Below, in pieces: positions 23,409 through 31,554 of a stretch of 64,000 nucleotides of DNA. Each line of letters opens with the position of its first letter. Positions within the stretch are counted from its first letter, which is position 1. This DNA comes from Calditrichales bacterium MX18-03 (GTDB lineage: Bacteria > Bacillota > Clostridia > Lutisporales > Lutisporaceae): assembly GCA_021083345.1 (NCBI GenBank), contig JAJGRE010000001.1:930001-994000 (forward strand), given 5' to 3'. The translations under genes and the position numbers were made by a program. The notes beneath the pieces are model-generated. The model was not told where the DNA came from, ran no database searches, and worked only from the letters and a program-made list of their open reading frames with translations.

Positions 23409-24914
23409 CTAAACAAACTCTATCAGCTTCATAAAATCCGGCACGCTGCGAATTTTCTTGGCGATGCTGGCTTTTTTATTCCTTTCCCTATTCCAGGTTT
23501 CACTGCTTTGCAGCAGAATGTCATCCACAATCAGACTGATTTTTTCGCGAAGCCTTTCAATCTGATTCTCATGATGTGGCACAAAATAGTTCAGCCCGAT
23601 CAGCCGGCTTATGAACCATACTCCGTCATCGGCGCTCCGGACTTTGATCTTGAAGGTTGAATGCCTGTAGTTGATCAGCTTTCTCGCCAGGTTGAGGCTT
23701 CCCAGTTTCTCAATTTCCAAGGTTGCACCGCAGCTGGTACAGATAAAGGTATCCTTGTTGAACCGGTTCAATTTGGAGTTGCAGCCGCATACATGGCAGC
23801 TGTAAAATATGCCCACCGAGCTGACCTTTACAGGGGCCGGCAGCCCCTTTTCCGGCAGCTTGAATGCTAGAAGCCTTGCCATCCTGATATAGGCATCGCA
23901 GTTGTAAATTGGCTGGCTGTTCATAAAGTCATCTGCCCAATGCAGTCTGTCGCCTTTCTCCAAAAGGTTCTGAAGGATGACGGCGGACTTGTACTCCAGG
24001 GCAATCTCCACAATGCTGTTGGCAGCCTTATGCAGCTCATCCAAAGGCACTGCTGCGTTCTTAGACGTTTGCCCGGTGCGAGAAAGGGTCCCGGCTGCCA
24101 CAACATTTCCTTCCGGATCGGCAACGGTATAGCATAAATCATTCTTTAGTCCTCTCGCTACGCCCAGATAAGTTTCTGTCCTGATCTCTTCGGCTTTTCC
24201 GGTATCAACACTGATGGCCAGATAGTACGAACCGTCTTTCCTGCCCAGCTTGGCCGTCCTCAATATCTCCGGCCTTTCCAGGGAAGCTCGGAGGATCTCT
24301 TCCTGGTATTTCCCGAAGGACAAGGGCACGATTATATAGGCTTCCTTGCTTTTTCCCCGTTCCACCACACCGGCGGACCGATGAATATAAGTCAGCTTTC
24401 CCTCCTGATCCCCCTGCTGCGGCACCACTTTATTGGCATGCTTTGCATTTAAGAGGTGCAGTTTTGCAAAATACCGGTTTTTTTCACTGTCATAAAGCAG
24501 GCAATAGCTCCTGCCGGTATCGTATCTGCAGAAATAAACAGGCCTGAGCCTTTCAACCTCCGTACCCGTACGGCAGTTGGCAAGCGGAAAGCTGGTACCC
24601 GGCCTCAGTGCCTTGAGCCTGAAATAGCCTGCCAAGGTCATCCCTACCTCCAGCTTCAGGGCATCTTTGAACGGTTGTACATCAAACTGGTTCAGCTCTT
24701 TGCTCCGCTCGCTGCTCACCCATTTGGAAAGGGCCAGCGCATTCTGTGTGCCTTTGGTACCGGCAAATGCATCCTTGATTTCCTTAAGCTCGGTATAAGC
24801 CTTTTCCAGTAAAAAGCGGTATGCCCTGTTGTAGTTGGTTATGGCTTCATCTATGACCAGGCATTTGCGCTTGCTTGGCTTATTCAATTTTAATACGATC
24901 GTGCGTAAGCCCAT
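23409..24914 (-). CDS. Nuclease-dead TnpB-like protein (TldR-type)
   Basis: 501 residues related to TnpB/IS605 OrfB and small Cas12 proteins. The C-terminal half shows the RuvC framework, but every catalytic acid is replaced. RuvC-I reads LGVARGLKN with Ala253 instead of Asp, RuvC-II reads VILQNL with Gln315 instead of Glu, and RuvC-III reads LGSLNLARKL with Ser406 instead of Asp. The inserted zinc finger is intact (Cys373, Cys376, Cys392, Cys395). About 90 residues follow RuvC-III. No TnpA or element ends lie nearby. The start is ATG at 24914 behind GAGG, which overlaps the phosphatase stop codon; a TTG five codons earlier lacks a site. Known dead TnpB proteins (TldRs) are RNA-guided repressors. 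Here the gene is the last of a sensory-hydrogenase operon. Confidence 0.85.
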   Translation of the reverse strand: MGLRTIVLKLNKPSKRKCLVIDEAITNYNRAYRFLLEKAYTELKEIKDAFAGTKGTQNALALSKWVSSERSKELNQFDVQPFKDALKLEVGMTLAGYFRLKALRPGTSFPLANCRTGTEVERLRPVYFCRYDTGRSYCLLYDSEKNRYFAKLHLLNAKHANKVVPQQGDQEGKLTYIHRSAGVVERGKSKEAYIIVPLSFGKYQEEILRASLERPEILRTAKLGRKDGSYYLAISVDTGKAEEIRTETYLGVARGLKNDLCYTVADPEGNVVAAGTLSRTGQTSKNAAVPLDELHKAANSIVEIALEYKSAVILQNLLEKGDRLHWADDFMNSQPIYNCDAYIRMARLLAFKLPEKGLPAPVKVSSVGIFYSCHVCGCNSKLNRFNKDTFICTSCGATLEIEKLGSLNLARKLINYRHSTFKIKVRSADDGVWFISRLIGLNYFVPHHENQIERLREKISLIVDDILLQSSETWNRERNKKASIAKKIRSVPDFMKLIEFV

Positions 24915-24925
24915 TGTTCTTTTCC

Positions 24926-26098
24926 TCAACTGTATTCGATTCTTACCTGCTTTCCGATGCTTCTCAGGCAGTGGACGATCTCTTCCACCAGCTTGAGTTT
25001 CAAACTCAGACTCAGCGGCAGCTCGGTGTTCTGGTGGGCCGGATTCATGGCACGGCCTACATAAATGTCAATATTTGTACTTTCATCCATAATCATCTTT
25101 GCCAGTCTGGAAGCGCCATCCTTATTGTTCAGGTTCAGAAAATCCTCCATGGTACTCTCCGAAGCTGTGCAGGCCTTTATCAGCTCCAATGCCCGCCTGA
25201 TGGTCAGCACACCTTCTGTTACCAGGCTGATACCTTCAATCTCCGCTGTAGGCGGGATTGCTGGGTTGAAATAATCAAAGTTGGGTACAACCTTTTTGCC
25301 CGATTCCCTTGCCACGATTTGGGCTGTCGTTCCGCCGCACACGACTTTGATGCCTTCTTTCTCAAGGAATTTTGCAACCACCTGGGAATCCTGCTCCTTA
25401 TATACAGGCGGTCCCACCATCAGGCTCAGATTGAGAGGCTTCTTCACTCTGACAGCCGATACGGTTGTATCGTCTCCCGGCCTTTGGGCGTACAAGCTGG
25501 TGCAAGCTGATAAAAGCAGTTTGGTAACAGCCTTTGAAGACATATCGGCTTTATAGGCGTTCTGAAGGAATTGCGCCACGTTTCCCCACTGCCAGCCCAG
25601 GTTCAGCCTTCCCCCGATCCCTGCATGAATGACACCGTCGCTGACCATGACAAATAAGTCATCCTGTTCCAGCTCAAACCGGGCTTCCTTTACGGTTTTT
25701 CCGCTGATGGACCTGGTGACGGTTTCCAAAGGCTGCAGCCTGCCCTTCCGAAGTCTGAAGATGGACGGGTTGTCGAACTCTACCAGGTAACCCTTTCCAT
25801 TGCTGAAAAGCTGGAGAATGGTAAAAGTGGAATAGGCGATAGCCCTTTCCTTGCAAACCGGGAGCGTACTGGCAATGGTTTCTACCGCTTCGTCCAGATC
25901 AGACCCGCCTGCCAGCATGGTTGCGATGATCTTGGCGGTAAGCGTCGCCAGGATGTTGGCTTTCACACCGCTTCCCAGCCCATCTGCCAGCACAATGATG
26001 ACGGATTGGTCGTTTCGGATGATTTCCACCTTATCACCGCACAGCTCCTCTTTATGCTTGCTCAGGCTTTCAAAATAAGTTTCCAGATAAAAACTCAT
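24926..26098 (-). CDS. SpoIIE-type PP2C protein phosphatase
   Basis: 390 residues. The N-terminal 230 form a PP2C/SpoIIE phosphatase domain with metal-binding aspartates in VLADGLGSG, MVSDGV and PGDDTT. The C-terminal 160 residues (from about VGPPVY) are a separate domain that I do not recognise. Its start overlaps the hydrogenase stop (ATGA), so the two are translationally coupled. PP2C phosphatases next to group C [FeFe]-hydrogenases are a known arrangement and are thought to pass the hydrogen signal on by dephosphorylating a partner. No kinase or anti-sigma partner is in this operon. Confidence 0.85.
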   Translation of the reverse strand: MSFYLETYFESLSKHKEELCGDKVEIIRNDQSVIIVLADGLGSGVKANILATLTAKIIATMLAGGSDLDEAVETIASTLPVCKERAIAYSTFTILQLFSNGKGYLVEFDNPSIFRLRKGRLQPLETVTRSISGKTVKEARFELEQDDLFVMVSDGVIHAGIGGRLNLGWQWGNVAQFLQNAYKADMSSKAVTKLLLSACTSLYAQRPGDDTTVSAVRVKKPLNLSLMVGPPVYKEQDSQVVAKFLEKEGIKVVCGGTTAQIVARESGKKVVPNFDYFNPAIPPTAEIEGISLVTEGVLTIRRALELIKACTASESTMEDFLNLNNKDGASRLAKMIMDESTNIDIYVGRAMNPAHQNTELPLSLSLKLKLVEEIVHCLRSIGKQVRIEYS

Positions 26099-27816
26099 TT
26101 GCTATCACTCATCTCTGCCATGATGGATTTTTTCAGCTTTGTCAAAGCCACCTTGGTTTCAGCTGTGGTTTCTCCCAGAAGGCTGGCAATTTCCTGGGCG
26201 ACCCGCATCTGCTTTTCAATGACCTTCTGGGCAATATCCACGTTCTCGGAGCGGAGCTGGTGCATATGACGGTACCGCTGCTCCTCCTCTGTGATATCTT
26301 TTATGATGACGACGGTGATCTTTTGTTCAGGAATATAAATGATGGATTGCTCGGCAATAACGCCGTAGTCCTCATAGAAAAACTTGCTGGCGTTAATATT
26401 ATTGCCGCTTTGGTGAACTTTTTCGATGTCTTCGCACTTCAGGATTTCGTGTATCTTTCTGCCTTCCACGGTTTGGGTATCCAGTCTGAACATCCTTCTC
26501 GCAGAGTTGTTCACCTCATGAATGCACAGCTCGCTGTCCAAAGCGAATATCGCATGGGGCGTCGTTTCGATGATCAGGTTGGATATGGATTCCGCTCTTT
26601 CCTTCATATAGGGTAAACACATATGGAGCGATGCCTTTTTATGGTAGACGGCAACGGCCTTATCACGGCAGGTCGAGTAACCGCAAGCGCCGCAGTTCAA
26701 TTCCTTGTCCTTGGTAAATTTGCCGATACTGTTCAGAATGCTCTGTATGGCTTCCTGGGTCGGCATCATATTGCTGTTGGACCGGCTGGAAAACTTCCTG
26801 CTGAAATCGATTTTTACGGCTGCAGCCGGTAAGGCATTCTCCTTGACGGAACTCCGCTTGACAAATTCAATCAGCCTTGTCCTGGCTTCCAGTGCTCCGC
26901 CCTTGACATAGCTCATACAAGGGCCGCCGATACAGCCTCCGGAACAGCTGTTCATCTCTATGAAATAGTTTTCGGTCCCATCGTTCTTAATGGAGTCCAA
27001 AACCTTCATGCAGCGGTCTACACCATCGACACTGATGCACCTGTAATTCTTCTTGGCTTTATTGTCAATGGTCTTCAAAATGCCTCCGGGCAATGGATAA
27101 ATCCGTGTGGATGTTTCTTTTGCCGCTTTGACCTCCTCGGAGAACTGACCATCTGCATAGATTCCCGATTCCGTCATCCATTCCTCCAATTCTTGAAAGG
27201 TCAGAACCGCATTGATGGTTCCGAAGTTGTGCATATCGCTGCATTCCTGCTTTTTTGAGGCGCAGGGACCGATAAAGACCACCTTGATCCTGGAACCGTA
27301 TGTTTCCCTGAGCATCTTTGCATGGGCAACCATGGGTGAAATCACCGGCGCCATTTGGCTGACCAGTTCCGGATAGTATTTTTCTATTAAGTATACAATG
27401 GCGGGGCATGCCGTTGTGATAATGTTTTTCATTTCACGGGCATTCATCAGCTTTTCGTACTGTCTGGATACCTGTATTGCACCAAAGGCTGTCTCTTCCA
27501 CATGGGTAAAGCCCAACCCCTTCAAAGCTTGTACCATCCACTTTTCATTGACGTTCTCGAAAGCTGAAACAAAGGAGGGTGCCAAGCTCACATAGACCTT
27601 CTCCTTCTTTTTTATGAAATTTTTAACGATTTCGGCATCTTGCCGGATGCTTTTGGCATTCTGAGGACAAACCGTGAGACAGTTGCCGCAAAGGATGCAG
27701 TCATCCTCAATAAGCTCCACCTGGCTGTTATTGAAAGCAATGGCTTTCACCGGGCAGTGCCGAATGCATTTGTAACAATTCCTGCAATCCGCTTTTTTAT
27801 ATTGAATGATACTCAT
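26095..27816 (-). CDS. hydS: Sensory [FeFe]-hydrogenase (group C, HydS-like) with PAS domain
   Basis: 573 residues. Two N-terminal 4Fe-4S motifs (C-x2-C-x2-C-x3-C) are followed by an H-cluster domain with variant signatures: TTACPAIV in place of TSCCPxW, GPCASKK in place of MPCTAKK, and SCSGGCIGGPC. The first cysteine of the usual pair, the proton-relay residue, is Ala. A further Cys-rich segment (CGACGYSTC) and a PAS domain (about 430-540) end in a helical tail. This is the layout of hydrogen-sensing group C enzymes rather than catalytic ones. It overlaps the 2Fe-2S gene upstream and the phosphatase gene downstream, forming one signalling operon with the dead TnpB-like gene. Confidence 0.85.
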   Translation of the reverse strand: MSIIQYKKADCRNCYKCIRHCPVKAIAFNNSQVELIEDDCILCGNCLTVCPQNAKSIRQDAEIVKNFIKKKEKVYVSLAPSFVSAFENVNEKWMVQALKGLGFTHVEETAFGAIQVSRQYEKLMNAREMKNIITTACPAIVYLIEKYYPELVSQMAPVISPMVAHAKMLRETYGSRIKVVFIGPCASKKQECSDMHNFGTINAVLTFQELEEWMTESGIYADGQFSEEVKAAKETSTRIYPLPGGILKTIDNKAKKNYRCISVDGVDRCMKVLDSIKNDGTENYFIEMNSCSGGCIGGPCMSYVKGGALEARTRLIEFVKRSSVKENALPAAAVKIDFSRKFSSRSNSNMMPTQEAIQSILNSIGKFTKDKELNCGACGYSTCRDKAVAVYHKKASLHMCLPYMKERAESISNLIIETTPHAIFALDSELCIHEVNNSARRMFRLDTQTVEGRKIHEILKCEDIEKVHQSGNNINASKFFYEDYGVIAEQSIIYIPEQKITVVIIKDITEEEQRYRHMHQLRSENVDIAQKVIEKQMRVAQEIASLLGETTAETKVALTKLKKSIMAEMSDSK

Positions 27817-28063
27817 TTTTCAACCTTCTTACTATTTTTTCTTCAAAAATCTGTTTGGCATTGGCGGCATTCACGCCCCCAAGAAAATCGTCGCCGATTT
27901 TTACGGCAACACCGTTGGTACATTGACCCAGGCAGAACGATGCTTTCAGTTCCACCTTATCCTGCAGCCTATTGGCTTTGATAAGCTCCTGAAATAATCT
28001 GACGATCTCGTAAGAACCCTTTAAATGGCAAGAGCTTCCCACGCATATATATACTTCCAGCAT
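27797..28063 (-). CDS. Thioredoxin-like [2Fe-2S] ferredoxin
   Basis: 88 residues with the NuoE-type 2Fe-2S fold: C-x4-C (CVGSSC) near residue 7 and C-x3-C (CLGQC) near residue 44. It lacks the N-terminal helical part of full NuoE/HydC. Its reading frame overlaps hydS by 20 bases. It is the first gene of the sensory hydrogenase operon and likely exchanges electrons with HydS. Confidence 0.85.
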   Translation of the reverse strand: MLEVYICVGSSCHLKGSYEIVRLFQELIKANRLQDKVELKASFCLGQCTNGVAVKIGDDFLGGVNAANAKQIFEEKIVRRLKNEYHSI

Positions 28064-28127
28064 AAACAGGTCATCACCCCTTAATACGATTCGGTTTCAT
28101 CGGTTTTCCGCATATAATCCTGTTATT

Positions 28128-28156
28128 ATTTTATCATAATGCATGATATCCTGCAA
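28128..28156 (-). promoter_or_regulatory. Promoter of the sensory hydrogenase operon
   Basis: On the minus strand, TTGCAG (28151-28156), 17 bases, TAAAAT (28128-28133). Two AAACCGA direct repeats lie between it and the first gene. Confidence 0.55.
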
Positions 28157-28171
28157 ATCACAAATATAGTA

Positions 28172-28204
28172 AACCGGCTTGAGCATAGACTGCCCAAGCC
28201 GGTT
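28172..28204 (-). terminator. Terminator after the StnA-like gene
   Basis: AACCGGCTTG and CAAGCCGGTT form a perfect 10-bp stem with a 13-base loop, 21 bases after the stop codon. The T-run is weak. Confidence 0.7.
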
Positions 28205-28224
28205 CCATCACACATCAGCAGGTT

Positions 28225-31200
28225 TTAAATTTTTATGCCGTTTTCCCTGGCATATTTTTCAAATCGGTTGTCAATCGTACAATAGACCGCCCTTTTCCTG
28301 AAGGGTGGCTCGAATGAAGCAGCAGCTTCATCACGGCCTGCTTTTGCAGCTTTCTCTACATAGCCGCTGACATCCTTCATGATGCCTTCACGGACGGCAT
28401 TGATGTCCCGGATGCCCACTTCCAGTTTGTTGCCCAGCTCAAGCAGCACCTCCATGCCTGTTTTGCCGGTTCTTGGTTTTATAGCAGGTGCAGCAGACTG
28501 TACCATGCCATCACAGCGCGTAAAGCTTCCGCCGGATTCCGCGAAGCTGACAAGCGGCAGCACCAGATCCGAGAGCCCTGCTGTCTCTGTCATATAGAGG
28601 TCGGCAGTCATTAGGAAATCCAGCTTTTTCAGGGCAGCCTTCATGTTTCTTCCAGCCTGTGCCACATCCTCGCCCAAAACCACAAGGGCCTTTATCGTCC
28701 CATCGGTAATCTTGCCTGTCAGTTCCCTGCCGGACTGGGTTATGCCCAGATCCAAAAGCCCCTGGCTGTTGTTCTTGCTTCTCGTAATAATGATACCAGT
28801 CCTGTTGTTAGCCGTTTTTGAAAGCTTTGACAATACGGTCACGGCATCATCGGATACCGTATCCTCATCAATAACGATAATCGGCTTCCGGGCCGCTTCA
28901 ATTGCCTTTACAAGGCTATCCGGCAAGCCGGCCGCGGAGATTTCACCGCTCCTAACATCCAGTCGTCTTGTGCCTTTGGATGCAGCCTGATTGATGCTGA
29001 TATCCATCACTTTATGGTTCTCCGCGATATTTCCTGCAGCAAGGATCAGATCAGCAGCCTGAAGATCCTCACAGCTGGCTGTGGAGGCTTCCATTGCAGC
29101 AGAGATTTCCGTAACCGGACCTATTACAGCTGTATTAAGACTTTTCGCGATTTCTTTTGCCAAGTAGGCTTCCTCATTGGTCAGCCCCGGTGATAGAACG
29201 ACGGCAATGCTGTCCTTACCATACTTTTCCGCTGCTGCCTTCAGCTTGCCTGCGGCAAACGTCAGCGCCTCATCCCAGGCGGCCTCTTCATGGCGTGATG
29301 CCTTTTTAAGCAGAGGTCTCAGCAGTCTTTCCTCATCATTCATATGCCATATGCCGAACCTTCCCTTTGCACAAAGGAAGCCGTTTTCATATGGAAGTGC
29401 CCTGTAAACCTTGTTTCCGTTGGATTGCAGCACCATTTTGCAGCCCACGCCGCAGTAGCTGCATATGGATACAGTACTCTCGAAGGCCAGCGGCACCTGC
29501 TTTTCCACAGCTTCCTTCTCCATGCAGGCTCCCGTTGGGCAAACTGCTGCACACATGCCGCAGGAGATGCAGCTGCTTTCCTTGAGAGGCTGGCAGAACT
29601 CAGGCTTCACAATGGAATCAAAGCCCCTGTCCACCAGGCCCAGCGCGGTTGCGCCCACCGCTTCGTCACAGGCCCTGACGCACAATCCGCAAAGTATGCA
29701 TTTATCAGAATTCCTTTCAATAAAGGGATGCTCGTCACTTTCTTTCCTCTTGTGCTTTTCACCGCTTGTCTTCTGCGGATCGATTTCATAAGCTTGCGTG
29801 TATTTCAACAGTGCACACTCGAAATAGTCGCGGCATCCGCACTCCAGACACCGGGCTGCTTCCTTGCGCGCTGCTTCCTCAGTCATTGTATGTGCCACTT
29901 CATCGAAGTTATGCTTACGGACTTCCGGATCAACAGCGTGATGGCAAGCCCTTGCCAGCTTCGGTCTGTCTGCAAAATCCTCCGGTGTCAGGTCCGTCTG
30001 TTTCACAAGCATTGGTTCCGTCTGCGGCATCTGTTTGTTGTTCATATAGCCGTCCATGGCAATGGCGCATCTTTTTCCGTAGCCCACCGCTTCAATGGCA
30101 ATCTTAGGGCCTGTAACAGCATCACCGCCTGCGAATACACCCGGTATATTGGTTTCATAGGTTCTTTCATCGATCTCAATGGTGCCGTATTTTGTCAGCT
30201 TGACACTGTTTATGCCTTCCATGGTTACCTTCTGTCCAATGGCTGATATGACGACATCGGCCTCGAACAATACCACTTCCCCCGGCACAGGTTCCGGCTT
30301 TCTCCGGCCTGATGCATCCGGCTCGCCAAGCCGCATTCTCTGGCACTTCAGGCCGACGGCTTTGCTGCCGTTCCCTACAACCTCAATGGGCGCATACAGG
30401 AAGTTGAATTCGACGCCTTCTTCTCCGGCCTCCACAACTTCAATATCCTCAGCGGGCATCTCTTCTCTGGTCCGTCTGTAGATGACGGATACTTTTTCTG
30501 CACCCAGCCTGACAGCTGTTCTGGCTACGTCCATGGCCGTATTGCCGCCGCCCACGACCAGCACCCTGTTTCCGATTTTCATGCTCTTATTGAAGGCAGC
30601 TTCTCTCAGGAAGTCTATACCGCCCAGCACACCTGCCATGTCCTGACCTGCACAGCCCAGAGCCGAGCTCTCCCAAGCACCAACAGCCAGACAAACAGCG
30701 TCGTATTTCTGCTTAAGCTCATCAATAGAAATGTCCCTGCCCAACTTGGTATTATAAATGATCTCGACACCCATCCGCTGGATCAGTTCAACCTCCTGAT
30801 CCAGCACAGCCTTTGGCAGGCGGTACTCCGGTATGCCGTAGCGCAGCATGCCGCCGGGATTCGGCATGGCTTCGTACACCGTCACGCTATGGCCTTCCCT
30901 AGCCAGGAAGTAAGCACAGGTGAGTCCCGCAGGGCCAGCTCCTACAACAGCAGCTTTCTTCCCAGTCAGAGCTTTTATATCCGCCATGTAGCTCTCACCC
31001 TGAAGGTCCAAATCGCCCACAAATGCTTTTAACGCTGCTATGGCCACCGGCTCCTCCACCATCGTCCTTCTGCATGCGCTTTCGCAGGGATGAGGGCATA
31101 CCCTGCCGATGCTTGCCGGTATCGGCAGCTGCTCTTTGATGAGGGCTACCGCTTCTTTATACTGGCCGTTGGCAATCAAGCCTACATAGCCCTGGCAATC

Positions 31201-31536
31201 GGTATGGGCCGGACATTCCAGTACACACGGCGGCCTGCAGTCTCCCCGGTGATCGGACAGCAAAAGCTTCAAAGCGCTTTTTCTCGTAGAGGTTGTACGC
31301 TGGGTATCGGTCTTTATGACCATGCCTTCACTGATGTTGGTAGCACAAGCTCTCAGCAGCTTGGGGCTTCCCTCCACCTCCACCACACAGAGCCCGCATG
31401 CACCGTACGGCTTAACTCTTTCGTCATGACAGAGGTGCGGTATTTCTATACCATTCTCCAGGGCTGCCTGGAGAATGGTTTTTCCCTGCTCGGCAGTTAT
31501 CTCCCTATCGTTGATTTTAAGATTCACAATAGTCAT
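28225..31536 (-). CDS. StnA-like fusion: NuoG 2Fe-2S, NfnB/GltD flavoprotein, ferredoxin and degenerate molybdopterin domain
   Basis: 1103 residues. Order: NuoG-type 2Fe-2S domain (Cys36, 47, 50, 64) and following Cys-rich part; GltD/NfnB-like FAD and NAD(P) domain (about 190-600; GAGPAG near 197, GGGNTAMD near 328); two 4Fe-4S motifs (about 617-690); the Fe4S4 motif of molybdopterin oxidoreductases (CSYCGVGC near 693) and a shortened molybdopterin domain. The Cys/Sec of formate dehydrogenases is missing: after TNEEAYL the segment holds no cysteine. With the NuoF and NuoE genes upstream it fits a Sporomusa-type transhydrogenase (StnABC) that bifurcates electrons between NADPH, NAD and ferredoxin. 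A NADH-linked formate dehydrogenase is the alternative, made unlikely by the missing residue. Confidence 0.75.
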   Translation of the reverse strand: MTIVNLKINDREITAEQGKTILQAALENGIEIPHLCHDERVKPYGACGLCVVEVEGSPKLLRACATNISEGMVIKTDTQRTTSTRKSALKLLLSDHRGDCRPPCVLECPAHTDCQGYVGLIANGQYKEAVALIKEQLPIPASIGRVCPHPCESACRRTMVEEPVAIAALKAFVGDLDLQGESYMADIKALTGKKAAVVGAGPAGLTCAYFLAREGHSVTVYEAMPNPGGMLRYGIPEYRLPKAVLDQEVELIQRMGVEIIYNTKLGRDISIDELKQKYDAVCLAVGAWESSALGCAGQDMAGVLGGIDFLREAAFNKSMKIGNRVLVVGGGNTAMDVARTAVRLGAEKVSVIYRRTREEMPAEDIEVVEAGEEGVEFNFLYAPIEVVGNGSKAVGLKCQRMRLGEPDASGRRKPEPVPGEVVLFEADVVISAIGQKVTMEGINSVKLTKYGTIEIDERTYETNIPGVFAGGDAVTGPKIAIEAVGYGKRCAIAMDGYMNNKQMPQTEPMLVKQTDLTPEDFADRPKLARACHHAVDPEVRKHNFDEVAHTMTEEAARKEAARCLECGCRDYFECALLKYTQAYEIDPQKTSGEKHKRKESDEHPFIERNSDKCILCGLCVRACDEAVGATALGLVDRGFDSIVKPEFCQPLKESSCISCGMCAAVCPTGACMEKEAVEKQVPLAFESTVSICSYCGVGCKMVLQSNGNKVYRALPYENGFLCAKGRFGIWHMNDEERLLRPLLKKASRHEEAAWDEALTFAAGKLKAAAEKYGKDSIAVVLSPGLTNEEAYLAKEIAKSLNTAVIGPVTEISAAMEASTASCEDLQAADLILAAGNIAENHKVMDISINQAASKGTRRLDVRSGEISAAGLPDSLVKAIEAARKPIIVIDEDTVSDDAVTVLSKLSKTANNRTGIIITRSKNNSQGLLDLGITQSGRELTGKITDGTIKALVVLGEDVAQAGRNMKAALKKLDFLMTADLYMTETAGLSDLVLPLVSFAESGGSFTRCDGMVQSAAPAIKPRTGKTGMEVLLELGNKLEVGIRDINAVREGIMKDVSGYVEKAAKAGRDEAAASFEPPFRKRAVYCTIDNRFEKYARENGIKI

Positions 31537-31554
31537 TTTCTCATTCTCCCTCCG

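Noticed and set aside
23409-24914. Active insertion sequence (IS605/IS607 type)
   Set aside because: No TnpA, no terminal hairpins and lost RuvC residues; the gene is tightly spaced within an operon.
29344-30246. Long open frame (300 codons) antisense to the StnA-like gene
   Set aside because: No ribosome site and no recognisable motif; it is the antisense shadow of a well-supported gene.
28225-31536. Annotation as a catalytic formate dehydrogenase
   Set aside because: The active-site Cys/Sec is missing and the molybdopterin domain is shortened.
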